A stretch of DNA of 64,000 nt. Origin: an uncultured Roseibium sp. Lineage in GTDB: Bacteria; Pseudomonadota; Alphaproteobacteria; Rhizobiales; Stappiaceae. Of the stretch, positions 29,113 through 38,259 are shown one piece after another; the first letter of the stretch is position 1, and every line of letters starts with the position of its first letter. The DNA is taken from contig NZ_OY769915.1 of NCBI RefSeq assembly GCF_963669205.1, positions 5,970,501 to 6,034,500 of the forward strand, given 5' to 3'. Both the position numbers and the translations under genes were made by a program. A model generated the notes under the pieces. It did no database searches, was not told the DNA's origin, and saw nothing but the letters and a program-made list of their open reading frames with translations.

Positions 29113-29128
29113 GTTTCTTTTAGGAAAC
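29113..29128. promoter_or_regulatory. Candidate operator of the XRE-cupin regulator (site 2)
   Basis: GTTTCTTTTAGGAAAC matches site 1 at 14 of 16 positions, with both half-sites identical. It lies between the two convergent stop codons and ends exactly before the stop of the agmatinase-family gene. A site there is unusual for simple promoter repression. Confidence 0.5.
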
Positions 29129-30094
29129 TCAGCCCCTGTTGTGAAAGATAAAGCCGATGAAATTCAGCAGGATCTGTGCTGCCAGGATCTGCGTGCTCTG
29201 GCTCGGGTCGTAGTCCGGCGCTACTTCCACCAGGTCGATGCCTGCGACGCTGCCCCGTTTCGAAAGCCCCTGCAGGATCTCCAGGACATCATAGTAGAGA
29301 AACCCGCCATGGCTCGGGGTGCCGGTACCGGGCGCAATGGAAGGACAGAACGCGTCGATATCGATGGTTACGTAGTAGCGCGCTCCGGCCGGAATGCGTT
29401 CCAGAACCGCATCGGCCCCGAGCTTGCGCACCTGCCTTACCGACAGAATGTCGGAGCCCCGCGCGCGCGCATCCTCGTAGCCTTCCTTCGCGGTCGAGGA
29501 CACGTTGCGGATGCCCAGCTGGGTCATGCCGGTAACGTAGTCCTTTTCGATCGCCCGGCGCATCGGATTGCCATGGCCTGCCGTGACCCCGTGGCGCTCG
29601 TCGACGAAATCCAGATGCGCATCGATCTGGACGACGTGGATCGGCCCGTTCTTCGCGCAATCGTCCCTGAACGCGTTGATACAGGGAATGTTCACCGAGT
29701 GATCACCGCCGATCACCACCGGCAGGGCTCCAGCCGCCAGGATCTTCGTCACCCCGTATTCGATGTTGGCGTGGCTTTCCTCGGTCTTGGTGTGAATGAT
29801 GTCGGCATCGCCGATATCGACGATCCTGACATCCGCGCCGAGATAGGTCGCGTCATCCTCGTGATCATAGGCCCCCGCGTGGCCGAAACTGAACAGCGTC
29901 GACGCCTCGCGCACGGAACGTGGCCCGAAGCGTGCACCCGACCGGAACTGGCAGCCGAAATCGAACGGAGCTCCCAGCACCGCCACATCGGCATCGATCG
30001 CATCCCAGTCGGCAACGTATTCCTTCTTGCCGAAGGTCGAGATCCCGACAAAAGGCAGGTTCAGGCGTCCGGATTCATAACCGTGTCCCGACAT
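29129..30094 (-). CDS. speB: Agmatinase / guanidino-acid ureohydrolase family protein
   Basis: 321 residues of the ureohydrolase family. Manganese ligands are visible in GGDHSVNIP, QIDAHLDF (DAHxD) and DIDAFCPSIAP (DxD). It releases urea from agmatine or a related guanidino compound in the cytosol. Agmatinase is the closest match by the GHGNPMRRA and PGTGTPSHGG segments, but guanidinobutyrase or guanidinopropionase cannot be excluded. It stands next to the XRE-cupin regulator, whose family often controls polyamine or amino acid breakdown. Confidence 0.88.
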   Translation of the reverse strand: MSGHGYESGRLNLPFVGISTFGKKEYVADWDAIDADVAVLGAPFDFGCQFRSGARFGPRSVREASTLFSFGHAGAYDHEDDATYLGADVRIVDIGDADIIHTKTEESHANIEYGVTKILAAGALPVVIGGDHSVNIPCINAFRDDCAKNGPIHVVQIDAHLDFVDERHGVTAGHGNPMRRAIEKDYVTGMTQLGIRNVSSTAKEGYEDARARGSDILSVRQVRKLGADAVLERIPAGARYYVTIDIDAFCPSIAPGTGTPSHGGFLYYDVLEILQGLSKRGSVAGIDLVEVAPDYDPSQSTQILAAQILLNFIGFIFHNRG

Positions 30095-30198
30095 GAGGCT
30101 CTCCGTTGTGCATGTTGTTTCGTTCGCCAGGGCGGCACTCTACATTGCTGGAATAGGTGCCGTTTGCAAGCCACTGCGCTCTCGGGAATTCGGGGCGC

Positions 30199-32481
30199 CT
30201 ACTGACCCGGTGCTGGCTCCACGTTCTGCTCGATGGCGTCCATGGCCGCGGCGGCGGCCTTTTCCCTGGTTTCCTCGTCGAGCTCGTCCGCGCCGATGAC
30301 CTCCACCTTGACGTTCCGCTGCGCGAAGTTGATCCCAGCCTTTTCGAATTCGTCGCGGATACGCTGGTAGGCATCGCGGCGGATCGTCCACTGGCCGCCG
30401 GGCTTGGTCATGAACTTGACGCCGACGACCATGTTGAACTCCTCCATGCGCCGGACACCCTGGAACTTCAGCGGCTGGAGGAAGTTGCCGCCGTAATCCG
30501 GGTTTTCCTGCAGTTCCGCATCGATTTTCTTGACGATCTTCTTGGCAAGTTTCAGGTCCGTGTCGAAGGGAACCCGGAACTCCAGCTTCATCATCACCCA
30601 GTCGCGGCTGTAGTTGGTGAGCGACTTCAGCTCGCCGAAGGGGATCGTGTGCACCGCCCCCCGGTGATGGCGCAGTTGCAGGGACCGGATCGACATCGAT
30701 TCCACGGTCCCGCGAATGTCGCCCATCTCGATATATTCACCGACCCGGAACGCGTCGTCGATCAGGAAGAAGACCCCGGAGACGATATCGCGCACCAGCG
30801 CCTGGGCACCGAAGCCGACGGCAAGGCCGACGACGCCGGCACCCGCAAGCAGCGGCGTGATGTTGATGCCCATGGAAGACAGGCCGATCAGCGCCACCAT
30901 CACAAGGATCGTCACGAGGACGACCTTCTTGATCAGGGGCAGCAAGGTTGCCATGCGTGCTTCCGGCCCGGGCGCCATTCCGGGCACCAGCTTCGGCATG
31001 CTGGCCATGCGCCTGTCGATTGCGGTCTTGGTCGCGGTCCACACGAGATCGCCGATCAGAAAGGCCACCATGACATCGATCAGGACGCGCACCACCTGTG
31101 CCGGGGCCGAATCGGCGGCGGACATGTTCCACGGCTGAACACCCCAGAACAGCCCGATGCAGACCACCGCGGAGACGACGACGACAAAACGGCCCAGCCG
31201 CACGGCGACCGGCAGATAGACACCGTGCATCGCCTCGGCATTCGAAATCGCCTCCTGCTCGGTCTCGTCCGGGGTCTCCGCGTCTGGTCCCGCCTCCTGC
31301 TCAACGGCGACTTGCGTCCCTGTTTCAGCGTCCGTTTCGCTGGCCGCGTCGGCTTCGCTGCTGCCCTCTTCCGGCGCCGCCTCAGCCCGGCTTTCCTCGA
31401 AAGCCTGTTCGATCGTCTTGCGCACCATGCGCTCCGTGGGAATCAGCAGGGCAAACACGGCAAGGGTTCCGGCGGCACTGTAAGCCCCGATCAGCCAGAG
31501 AATGAACAGCATGAACAGTGTCAGAGAACCGATCACGGGGGTCACGATAGACTGGCGTTTCGGTTCGCTGCGCGTGTGCATCAGCCAGAGCAGCAGGATC
31601 GCAAGCATTGTCGTGATCGCTGCGGCGATGATGTCGATCGTGAGTCCGACCGGCTCGTCCGCTCCCAGGACCACGATCGTCTCGGCCAGGCCGTGTCCGA
31701 ACAGCATCACCGCGGAGGCCAGCATGACGCCGAGATAAAGACCCCGCGCATCCTGCCGCGAAAGCGGCACCAGTCGCAGCGCCTCGATGCGCGGGGCGAG
31801 TGCGAACAAGGCCAGCGCGGACACGACGCGCAGCATGACCAGCGCGAACAGGAGTTCCAGGACGAATTCCTCGGCATTGGGCGGCCAGTCGAAAATGACG
31901 AAGGTGCCGATCGTGCCGAGCGAAAAGAAGACGGCGCCGCCGGAGACAAGCGCAAGGCGCGTCAGCGCCGAGCGGACCTTGTCGATATAGCGGTTCGAGC
32001 GGGACAGTTCGATGCGTCTTCGAAAATATCCGGCATAGCGCCAGTAGAGCCATTCAAGCCCGACGCCGACAAAAACGAAAATGATCAGCAGAACGACGAA
32101 ATTCAGCTGCTCCCGCGGCGTCAGCCCCTGCTGCCATGTACTGGAAACGATGCCCGGGAGCCCGGGGACAAGGGCCAGCGACGCGCCGACTTCCTGCACG
32201 CGTGCCTGGATCTGTACGAGACCCAGTTCCACGCTTTCGCGGAATGTCAGGTTGACGGGTGCTCCGTCATCGCCCAGCCCTGCGGCCCGCTGCTGCAGCC
32301 AGTTGACCACGGCCGGATCGGCCAAAAGCCGCGCCAGTTCCTTGATGTCGTTCGGCGATGGTTCCGCCGGTACTTCCACCGTCTCGGTAGAGCCGGCACC
32401 GGGGAGCATCATCTGGGCGGACAGGGGCGTTGCCACATGCAGCAGCCCCAGGAAAATCAGCGTCGCGAACAGCCTGATCAT
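30199..32481 (-). CDS. Large mechanosensitive ion channel, MscS family
   Basis: 760 residues with a signal peptide (likely cut near PLSAQ). A periplasmic segment to about 130 is followed by some ten or eleven membrane helices and a Glu/Ala/Thr-rich acidic loop near 365-415. The MscS pore and vestibule begin near 535 (LLAGAGVVGLAVGFGAQALVRDIVSGVFFLIDDAFRVGEYIEMG). It opens under membrane tension to release solutes. Its start overlaps the stop of the upstream cytochrome-b/2Fe-2S gene by 4 bp (ATGA), a strong sign of joint translation. Confidence 0.92.
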   Translation of the reverse strand: MIRLFATLIFLGLLHVATPLSAQMMLPGAGSTETVEVPAEPSPNDIKELARLLADPAVVNWLQQRAAGLGDDGAPVNLTFRESVELGLVQIQARVQEVGASLALVPGLPGIVSSTWQQGLTPREQLNFVVLLIIFVFVGVGLEWLYWRYAGYFRRRIELSRSNRYIDKVRSALTRLALVSGGAVFFSLGTIGTFVIFDWPPNAEEFVLELLFALVMLRVVSALALFALAPRIEALRLVPLSRQDARGLYLGVMLASAVMLFGHGLAETIVVLGADEPVGLTIDIIAAAITTMLAILLLWLMHTRSEPKRQSIVTPVIGSLTLFMLFILWLIGAYSAAGTLAVFALLIPTERMVRKTIEQAFEESRAEAAPEEGSSEADAASETDAETGTQVAVEQEAGPDAETPDETEQEAISNAEAMHGVYLPVAVRLGRFVVVVSAVVCIGLFWGVQPWNMSAADSAPAQVVRVLIDVMVAFLIGDLVWTATKTAIDRRMASMPKLVPGMAPGPEARMATLLPLIKKVVLVTILVMVALIGLSSMGINITPLLAGAGVVGLAVGFGAQALVRDIVSGVFFLIDDAFRVGEYIEMGDIRGTVESMSIRSLQLRHHRGAVHTIPFGELKSLTNYSRDWVMMKLEFRVPFDTDLKLAKKIVKKIDAELQENPDYGGNFLQPLKFQGVRRMEEFNMVVGVKFMTKPGGQWTIRRDAYQRIRDEFEKAGINFAQRNVKVEVIGADELDEETREKAAAAAMDAIEQNVEPAPGQ

Positions 32482-33596
32482 GCAGCGCCCCCGCTCTGCG
32501 GAACCGGGTCCGCATCACGCGCGGCAACGGCTTCTCCCCGGAGCAGCTCCTGGTATTCCACCGGCGATATCGTCGGATCGAACACCCGCTCCACGGTGAC
32601 GGGCCCTCCGGCCGGCATGGCCTGGCAGGCGAGCCGGACGCCATCGGGAAGGGACCGGCGCGCAAGGGTCTCCGCTTCGGTCCTGCCGGGCGGTTCAAGG
32701 TTCTCATGGCCCTCCAGAACGCGAACGGCACACGACCCGCAGCGCCCTCTCGCCCCGCAAAGCGCGGCATGGGCAGTGTCCATGGACTGCGCGGCTTCGA
32801 GCAGGCTGACCCCGGCGGCCCGTTCGATCGTCGGGCCGTCGCGGTAGGTGATCGAGATCTTCGGCCGCTTGCCCCAAAGGCGGATCGCGCGGGCCACGAG
32901 GACGACCACCACGAGCGCCGCGTACCACCACAGGACCTGGCTCTGGATCTGGTTCAGCGTGTCACCGACGGAACCGTAGGCGGCCGCGGCTTCCCGAACC
33001 GGTGCCATGAACTCCGGATCGCCGCTGTTGGCAATCAGGATCTTGCCGGATTCGACGAACCCGAGCAGGGCGGCAACGGGCACGATGACGGCGAACGGGT
33101 AGGAAAAGGTGGCGTAGCGCCCCCACCATTTTTGCACCTGCATCCACAGAAACAGGCCGTAGCAGGCATGCACCCAGATGACGATCAGGGCAAGAACCTG
33201 CTGGATACCGAGATGCGGCACGAACATCCAGTAGACCGCGAGCACCCATTTGAAATCGATATGCGCACCCGTCATCGCGGGGCCAACCACGGTGCCCATG
33301 ATGTGGGGCAGGAGCAGCGGCACGATCGCCAGTCCCAGCACCGCCTGCCCAGCGTCGGCCCAGTTGGAAAAGAGGCTGTTGCGCCAGAAGATCGTCCACA
33401 GGCCAAGGCCGGCATGAACGAAGAAACTCAGGATCAGGATCGGTCCGCCGACCGGGTTGCCGAAAGGCCCCATCAGGACCCGTCCGGCGGCTTCCATTGC
33501 CCCGATCGAATAGAGTCCGAATGCGAGCGTCAGCAAGTGACCCGTCACGAACACGAACAAAACCAGGCCGCTCAGGATGCGTAGTCTGCTGATCAT
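32478..33596 (-). CDS. Membrane cytochrome b-like protein with C-terminal 2Fe-2S ferredoxin domain
   Basis: 372 residues. Six hydrophobic helices over residues 5-240 contain histidines that could bind heme (H20, H61, H98, H128, H143). They resemble the succinate-dehydrogenase cytochrome b fold. From about 246 a ferredoxin domain has C280-x5-C286-x2-C289 and C324. The same two modules occur at the N-terminus of some alphaproteobacterial adenylate cyclases, but no cyclase domain is present here and the protein ends 48 residues after the last Cys. ATG 33596 is chosen by the family-like MISRLRILSGLVLFVFV. It is coupled to the MscS gene. Confidence 0.82.
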   Translation of the reverse strand: MISRLRILSGLVLFVFVTGHLLTLAFGLYSIGAMEAAGRVLMGPFGNPVGGPILILSFFVHAGLGLWTIFWRNSLFSNWADAGQAVLGLAIVPLLLPHIMGTVVGPAMTGAHIDFKWVLAVYWMFVPHLGIQQVLALIVIWVHACYGLFLWMQVQKWWGRYATFSYPFAVIVPVAALLGFVESGKILIANSGDPEFMAPVREAAAAYGSVGDTLNQIQSQVLWWYAALVVVVLVARAIRLWGKRPKISITYRDGPTIERAAGVSLLEAAQSMDTAHAALCGARGRCGSCAVRVLEGHENLEPPGRTEAETLARRSLPDGVRLACQAMPAGGPVTVERVFDPTISPVEYQELLRGEAVAARDADPVPQSGGAA

Positions 33597-33852
33597 TTGT
33601 CTTTTCCGTCCCGCATGCTGTTTTCCGCTTTGTGACCCCGGTCCGTCTGAAGACGGCACAAAGGCTGCGGCGCAAAACATCCCCTCACCTGCTATCGATA
33701 ACGTATAGCAGGTCCCGGCTCCAATAAATTGATGTGTTTCCAACGCCAAAACCTTGGCATCAGGCGGCCAAGCGCAGGTATTTCGCCGGAACAGGTTTTT
33801 GGGAACCTCGATCCGGCGACAGCATGGGCGTGACTGGCCGATCGCGCTTCGT

Positions 33853-34602
33853 CTACCGCACGGCGCGATTCATGCCGCCATCCGACAGGATGTTCTGGCC
33901 GTTGATGTAGCGCGCGCCTTCCGACGCCAGGAAGACGCATGCCTGGCCGATCTCGGTAAACGATGCCGGACGCTGAGCCGGGATGGATCTTCGGGCGAAG
34001 TCGGACAGGTTCACGTTCTCGCAGAAGCCGGGCATCAGGTTGTTCATGTTGATGTTGTGCCGGGCATAGCGGTCACCAAAGAGCTTGGCGAAGCTGTGAA
34101 GCGCCCCGCGCAGCATGCTCATGGGGTAGGCCGCCCGGGGCTCCACCGTGTTCATGGACGAGATGTTCACGAACGACCCGCCGCCCTGCCGGATCATGAT
34201 CGGCGTGACGATCCGCGCCAGCTTCACGATATTCAGCACATACATGTCGAGACTGTCATGCCATAGCGCGTCGGAGAATTCCAGCAGCGGCCCGTCGAAC
34301 TCCGGATCGAAACCGACCGTCTTGATGGCTTCAGGCACGCCGCCGCCATGCCCCATGTTGCTGACGACGGCGTCGATCCTGCCGTAGGTCTCCAGCGTCG
34401 CGTCCACCATCGCCTGAAGATCGTCTGTTTCAAGGACGGAACCCTGTCGTCCGATGCCGCCCAGTTCATCGGCGAGGTCCACAGAACGCTTTGATGGCGA
34501 CATCAGCGAGACCTTGTAACCCGCCTTCGCCATCTCGACAGCACAGCCTTTTCCGATGCCCTGACCCGTCCCGGTCATCAGGGCCACTTTGACAGTTGTC
34601 AC
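33853..34602 (-). CDS. SDR-family protein with atypical active site
   Basis: 249 residues with a Rossmann fold. The cofactor loop is TGTGQGIGKG (10-19), SNMGHGG replaces the usual NNAG, and NISSMNTVEP carries the catalytic Ser region. In the YxxxK position the sequence is Y159-P-M-S-M163, so the lysine that activates the tyrosine is missing. It may be a reductase with shifted chemistry or a non-catalytic member. It is divergent from a LysR regulator, its likely controller. Bases 33597-33852 upstream of its stop hold nothing I recognise. Confidence 0.82.
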   Translation of the reverse strand: MTTVKVALMTGTGQGIGKGCAVEMAKAGYKVSLMSPSKRSVDLADELGGIGRQGSVLETDDLQAMVDATLETYGRIDAVVSNMGHGGGVPEAIKTVGFDPEFDGPLLEFSDALWHDSLDMYVLNIVKLARIVTPIMIRQGGGSFVNISSMNTVEPRAAYPMSMLRGALHSFAKLFGDRYARHNINMNNLMPGFCENVNLSDFARRSIPAQRPASFTEIGQACVFLASEGARYINGQNILSDGGMNRAVR

Positions 34603-34710
34603 GTGCTTGTCTCCATGATGATGATTTGTGCAATTTCATCGATGATAGGCGCGAAACTGGCTGCTTGGTAACGACTTTACGGATCATTGATATGAATTAA
34701 ACTCACATCT

Positions 34711-35589
34711 ATGAGCAACATAAGGCACCTCCGGGCCCTGCAGGCATTCGACGCAGCCGCCTCCCGCCGAAACCTCAGCAGGGCGGCCGCAGACCTGGGC
34801 GTGACCCACGGCGCCGTCAGCCGCCAGATCAAGCAGCTGGAGCAATATCTCGGCGTTACGCTGCTGCGCAGGTTGCCCGGCGGGGTAGAACTCACGGAAG
34901 CCGGAACACGGCTGCACCTGGCGACCCAGGACGCTTTCGCGGCGCTGGAACAGGGCATCGGCGCAACCCGGCGGACACGAAAGCCCCGCTCCCTGACGAT
35001 TTCGCTCTCCTCGTCACTGGCGATCAGGTGGCTGGTGCCGAAGCTGCCAAGGTTCCGGGACCGGCATCCGGGCATCTCCATCTACCTGGATACCAACGAC
35101 CAACTGGTTGATTTCGGAGAAAGCGATGTCGACGTGGCGTTGCGCTACGGAGGCGATCCGCCGGACGGTCTTTACTGCGAGCGCCTGCAGAGTGAACAGC
35201 TCGTCGTCGTTGGAGCGCCGTCCCTTGTGCCGGTGCGCCCGGTCGCGCCTGCGTCCATAGCCGGATTGCCGCTGCTGCACGACCGGTTTCATCCGTTCTG
35301 GAACAGATGGGCGGCGGAGGCGGGATTGCATGATCCGGACATTCAATCGAGGAGCGCCGCCTTCCCCGACTCTGCCGTTCTGATTGCGGCTGCCATTGAC
35401 GGACAGGGCGCGATCCTGGTGCGCCGCATACTCGTGGCCGATGATCTGGAGGCGGGTCGGCTGATCCGTCTGGGCGACATAAGCGTCCAGCTGGAAAAGG
35501 CGCTTTATTTTGTTTGCAGGGAAGGTGACCAGCAGTCCCCACCCGTCAGCACCCTGCACGCATGGCTCACCGAAATCTGCGCGCAGTGA
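34711..35589 (+). CDS. LysR-family transcriptional regulator (GcvA-like)
   Basis: 292 residues. The N-terminal winged helix reads LRALQAFDAAASRRNLSRAAADLGVTHGAVSRQIKQLEQYLGVTLLRR. The substrate-binding part starts near 90, with the DVALRYGGDPPDGLYCERL pattern common in GcvA-type members. Regulators of this type usually control the divergent gene, here the atypical SDR 108 bp away. The effector is unknown. There is no strong ribosome site at ATG 34711. Confidence 0.9.
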   Translation: MSNIRHLRALQAFDAAASRRNLSRAAADLGVTHGAVSRQIKQLEQYLGVTLLRRLPGGVELTEAGTRLHLATQDAFAALEQGIGATRRTRKPRSLTISLSSSLAIRWLVPKLPRFRDRHPGISIYLDTNDQLVDFGESDVDVALRYGGDPPDGLYCERLQSEQLVVVGAPSLVPVRPVAPASIAGLPLLHDRFHPFWNRWAAEAGLHDPDIQSRSAAFPDSAVLIAAAIDGQGAILVRRILVADDLEAGRLIRLGDISVQLEKALYFVCREGDQQSPPVSTLHAWLTEICAQ

Positions 35590-35623
35590 TGACCGGTTGT
35601 TGCCGCTGGTGGAGTGAAAGAAA

Positions 35624-35708
35624 TGGTGCCCCCCGCCGGAATCGAACCGGCACTCCCGAAGGAACGGGATTTTGAATCCCGCGCGTCTACCAGTTCCGCC
35701 AGAGGGGC
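35624..35708 (-). tRNA. tRNA-Leu (anticodon CAA)
   Basis: On the minus strand the acceptor GCCCCTC pairs with GGGGGGC, and the discriminator A and an encoded CCA follow. The D-arm holds TGGTAGACGC, the anticodon loop reads TTCAAAA, and the long variable arm (TTCCTTCGGGAGT) and GGTTCGATTCC T-arm fit a class II leucine tRNA. The length is 85 nt. The rest of 35590-35921 shows no gene. Confidence 0.96.
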
Positions 35709-35921
35709 AACTGACACCGGAGTGGGTGCCTATCATGGGCCAAGTGCCGATGCAAGCGCCCGCTCGCTCTGCTGCACCGGGTTTCGGCGTGTCCCGGATA
35801 CATCCCGGCGGCCGCGGCAGCGGTGTGACGATCTGATTTCCCGTAAGCTTAGCCTGCTAACAAAAGCGCAAATTGTGCGGCTTTTCTGGACAAGCGTTTT
35901 TGCCTTGGCTAGAACGATTGC

Positions 35922-37487
35922 ATGAGCAAGTCAGGACGTGAAATCGAGCTCAAGCTCGAACTGGATCCATCCGCCCAGGACACCTTGAAGCGGATGGGCG
36001 CAGTTGATGGTTTCACGGCCGGCCGTGCGGTGACCAAGACCTTGCAGTCGATCTACTTCGACACGCCCGGCCAGGCACTGCGCAAGGCGAAGATTTCCCT
36101 CCGGGTCAGGAAATCCGGACGCAGCTGGGTGCAGACCGTCAAGGTTGGAACCGGGGTCGTCGCGGGCCTGTCCTCCCCTGTCGAAGCGGAACACCCGGTC
36201 AAGGGCCGCGCGCTCGACTTTTCGGTGATCGAAGATCCGGAAGTTGCCAGGGTTCTTGAGAAAACCATCGGCGATGCGCCCTTGAGCGAATGCTTTGAAA
36301 CCGTAATGAAACGCACGACACGCGAACTGACGCGCGACCGGGACGGTGCCCGGATCGAACTGGCGTTCGACACGGGCAACATCCTCGCAGGCGACGGCAG
36401 CCAGCCGCTGGCCGAACTCGAGATGGAACTGCTCGAAGGCGCGGGTCAGGCCATTTTCGATGCTGCCAGGGGGCTGTTGAAAGACACCCCCTTCCGGTTC
36501 TCTCCTTACAGCAAGGCCGAGCGCGGCTACCGGTTTGCCGAAGGCAGGCAACCCGAGACGCCCGAGCCCTGTTTTGCCGAAAAGATCAGCTTCACACCCG
36601 GCATCAGCGTGGAACTGGCCTTTCGCGACGTCCTGCGGTCCTGCCTGAAACAGATTTCGGAGAACCGCATCGTCGTCATCGGGTCGAGGGATCCGGAAGG
36701 CCCCCACCAGTTGCGCGTCGGGCTGCGGCGCTTGCGCAGCGCGGTCCGTCTGTTCAGGCCGGCACTGAACCCGGCCACTGTCGCGCCCCTGGACCGGATG
36801 GCAAGGACGATCGCGTCCGAAGCCGGCTCGATGCGGGATCTCGATGTGCTGATCGACGAAATCGTGCAGCCGCTGGCCGGCAGGACACCAGAAAGCCTGT
36901 CCCTCGACATCCTTCTGGCGAAACTGAACGCCTCGCGCGGCGAGGACACGCGTGACGCCGTCGTCGCCCATCTCAAGTCTACCGAGGTCAACGGTTTCCT
37001 GCTGGAACTGGCAGCCTACACGGAAGGCCGAGGCTGGCTTGATCCGGAAAATTTCGACCAGACGGCGCTGCTGGCGCAACCGATTGAAACCTATTCCTCC
37101 CATGCCCTCGCCAAGCAGTGGAAAAAGGTACTCAAATACGGCAAACGCCTGGAAGACCTCACGATTCCCGAGCGGCACGAGATGCGCAAGGCGATGAAGA
37201 AGATGCGCTACGGCATCGAATTCTACAATTCGCTTTATCCGCCGGACACGGTCAAGCCCTTCCTGAAACGGATGAAAAGGCTTCAGGACATTTTCGGTTA
37301 CCTCAATGACGTCGCCATGGCCGAGACCCTGCCGCAGAAGGTTTCTGCAGGAGGCAAGGAAGCGGTCGCTATCGGCCAGGCCATCGGCTTCGTGATCGGC
37401 TGGCACGAATCCCAGTGCCAGAGCATGTGGCAACACGCCAAGGGCTACTGGGAAGCCACCCGCGAAACGCCCCGCTTCTGGCTCTAG
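35922..37487 (+). CDS. CYTH-CHAD domain protein (inorganic triphosphatase-type)
   Basis: 521 residues. The CYTH tunnel domain starts with E7-I-E9-L-K11 (ExExK) and continues with KISLRVRKSGRSWVQTVK and ELEMELLEG. The CHAD helical domain follows from about 225, with conserved basic/His positions in PHQLRVGLRRLRSAVRLF and RHEMRKAMKKMRYGIEFY. CYTH enzymes cleave triphosphate or make cAMP, and CHAD domains bind polyphosphate. It is probably a cytosolic tripolyphosphatase linked to polyphosphate granules. No neighbour narrows this down. Confidence 0.92.
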   Translation: MSKSGREIELKLELDPSAQDTLKRMGAVDGFTAGRAVTKTLQSIYFDTPGQALRKAKISLRVRKSGRSWVQTVKVGTGVVAGLSSPVEAEHPVKGRALDFSVIEDPEVARVLEKTIGDAPLSECFETVMKRTTRELTRDRDGARIELAFDTGNILAGDGSQPLAELEMELLEGAGQAIFDAARGLLKDTPFRFSPYSKAERGYRFAEGRQPETPEPCFAEKISFTPGISVELAFRDVLRSCLKQISENRIVVIGSRDPEGPHQLRVGLRRLRSAVRLFRPALNPATVAPLDRMARTIASEAGSMRDLDVLIDEIVQPLAGRTPESLSLDILLAKLNASRGEDTRDAVVAHLKSTEVNGFLLELAAYTEGRGWLDPENFDQTALLAQPIETYSSHALAKQWKKVLKYGKRLEDLTIPERHEMRKAMKKMRYGIEFYNSLYPPDTVKPFLKRMKRLQDIFGYLNDVAMAETLPQKVSAGGKEAVAIGQAIGFVIGWHESQCQSMWQHAKGYWEATRETPRFWL

Positions 37488-38259
37488 AAGCTGATCGCGA
37501 AGCTGCCATGCGATCCCGACCGCCACCCCGGCCGTGAGCCGGGGTCCCCTGTCCAATCGCATTCAGCTCCCGGATCAGGTTCGGGACGGCGCAGGTTGCG
37601 GAAAAGCCGCGCAGCAAAGCGGAACCTGTCACAAGGAAGCAAGCGCGCCCTGTCGTCACCCCGGGCGAACAGCGTGAGACCCGGGGCCGGGGAGCCCCGG
37701 TGTTCCGGGAGGGCGGACCAAGAACATCATGTCCTCTGCCTCCCCGATCCCGGATCTCCGCTGCGCTTGGCCGGGATCACGAACGCGCGGGGTAGTCCGT
37801 CTTTCCGGATGACAGCGGACAGATCCAACCCCAGGCTCTCCCCCTCTCGTCGGTCATGCCATGGCTTGACCATGGCATCCATGCCGTTTCGTTTCTTCCG
37901 GAGCGGCATGGATTGCCAGATCAAGTCTGGCAATGACGGAGGCAAAAAACATCGATCCCCTCCATCGTCACCCCGGGCGAACGAAGTGAGACCCGGGGCC
38001 TACTCTACCCACCGCTTGCAAAAGCCACGGGTTCCTGCTGCCGCCTTGCTATAACCGAACCGCTCTGGAAACGAGTGGGCCCCGGATCTCCGCTGCGCTC
38101 CGTCCGGGGTGACATCTGCGGAAGCAAACCTCATCCTGAGGCAGCGCGCCAGCGCTGTCTCGAAGGATGGGCGGCTGGTACGCTGCCGTACGGCCTATCC
38201 TTCGAGACGCACGCAAGCGTGCTCCTCAGGATGAGGCTGTGGATTGGCGTGACCTTCGG
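37488..38259. repeat. Intergenic mosaic of GC-rich palindromic repeats
   Basis: This 772-bp gap has no credible gene but at least six hairpin units. CCCCGGC-CGTGA-GCCGGGG lies at 37527-37545. Two near-identical units of the form CACCCCGGGCGAAC..GTGAGACCCGGGGCC lie at 37657-37687 and 37969-38000. Reverse-oriented relatives with CTCCGCTGCGC lie at 37745-37776 and 38078-38113. GATTGCCAGATCAAGTCTGG is near 37911. An inverted pair CATCCTGAGG / TCTCGAAGGATG spans 38129-38243. Units like these are common between genes in this bacterial order and may work as REP-like or terminator elements. Confidence 0.8.

Noticed and set aside
30157..32847. 896-codon open frame opposite the MscS gene
   Set aside because: Same reason: biased composition (His, Gln, Asp, Arg), no motif, fully antisense to a well-supported channel gene.
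32478..33749. The 2Fe-2S membrane protein as an adenylate cyclase
   Set aside because: The protein ends 48 residues after the last cluster Cys and has no cyclase domain. The next gene is a channel.
37488..38259. CRISPR array
   Set aside because: The repeats are palindromes of several kinds with irregular spacing and orientation. There is no constant repeat-spacer period and no cas gene.
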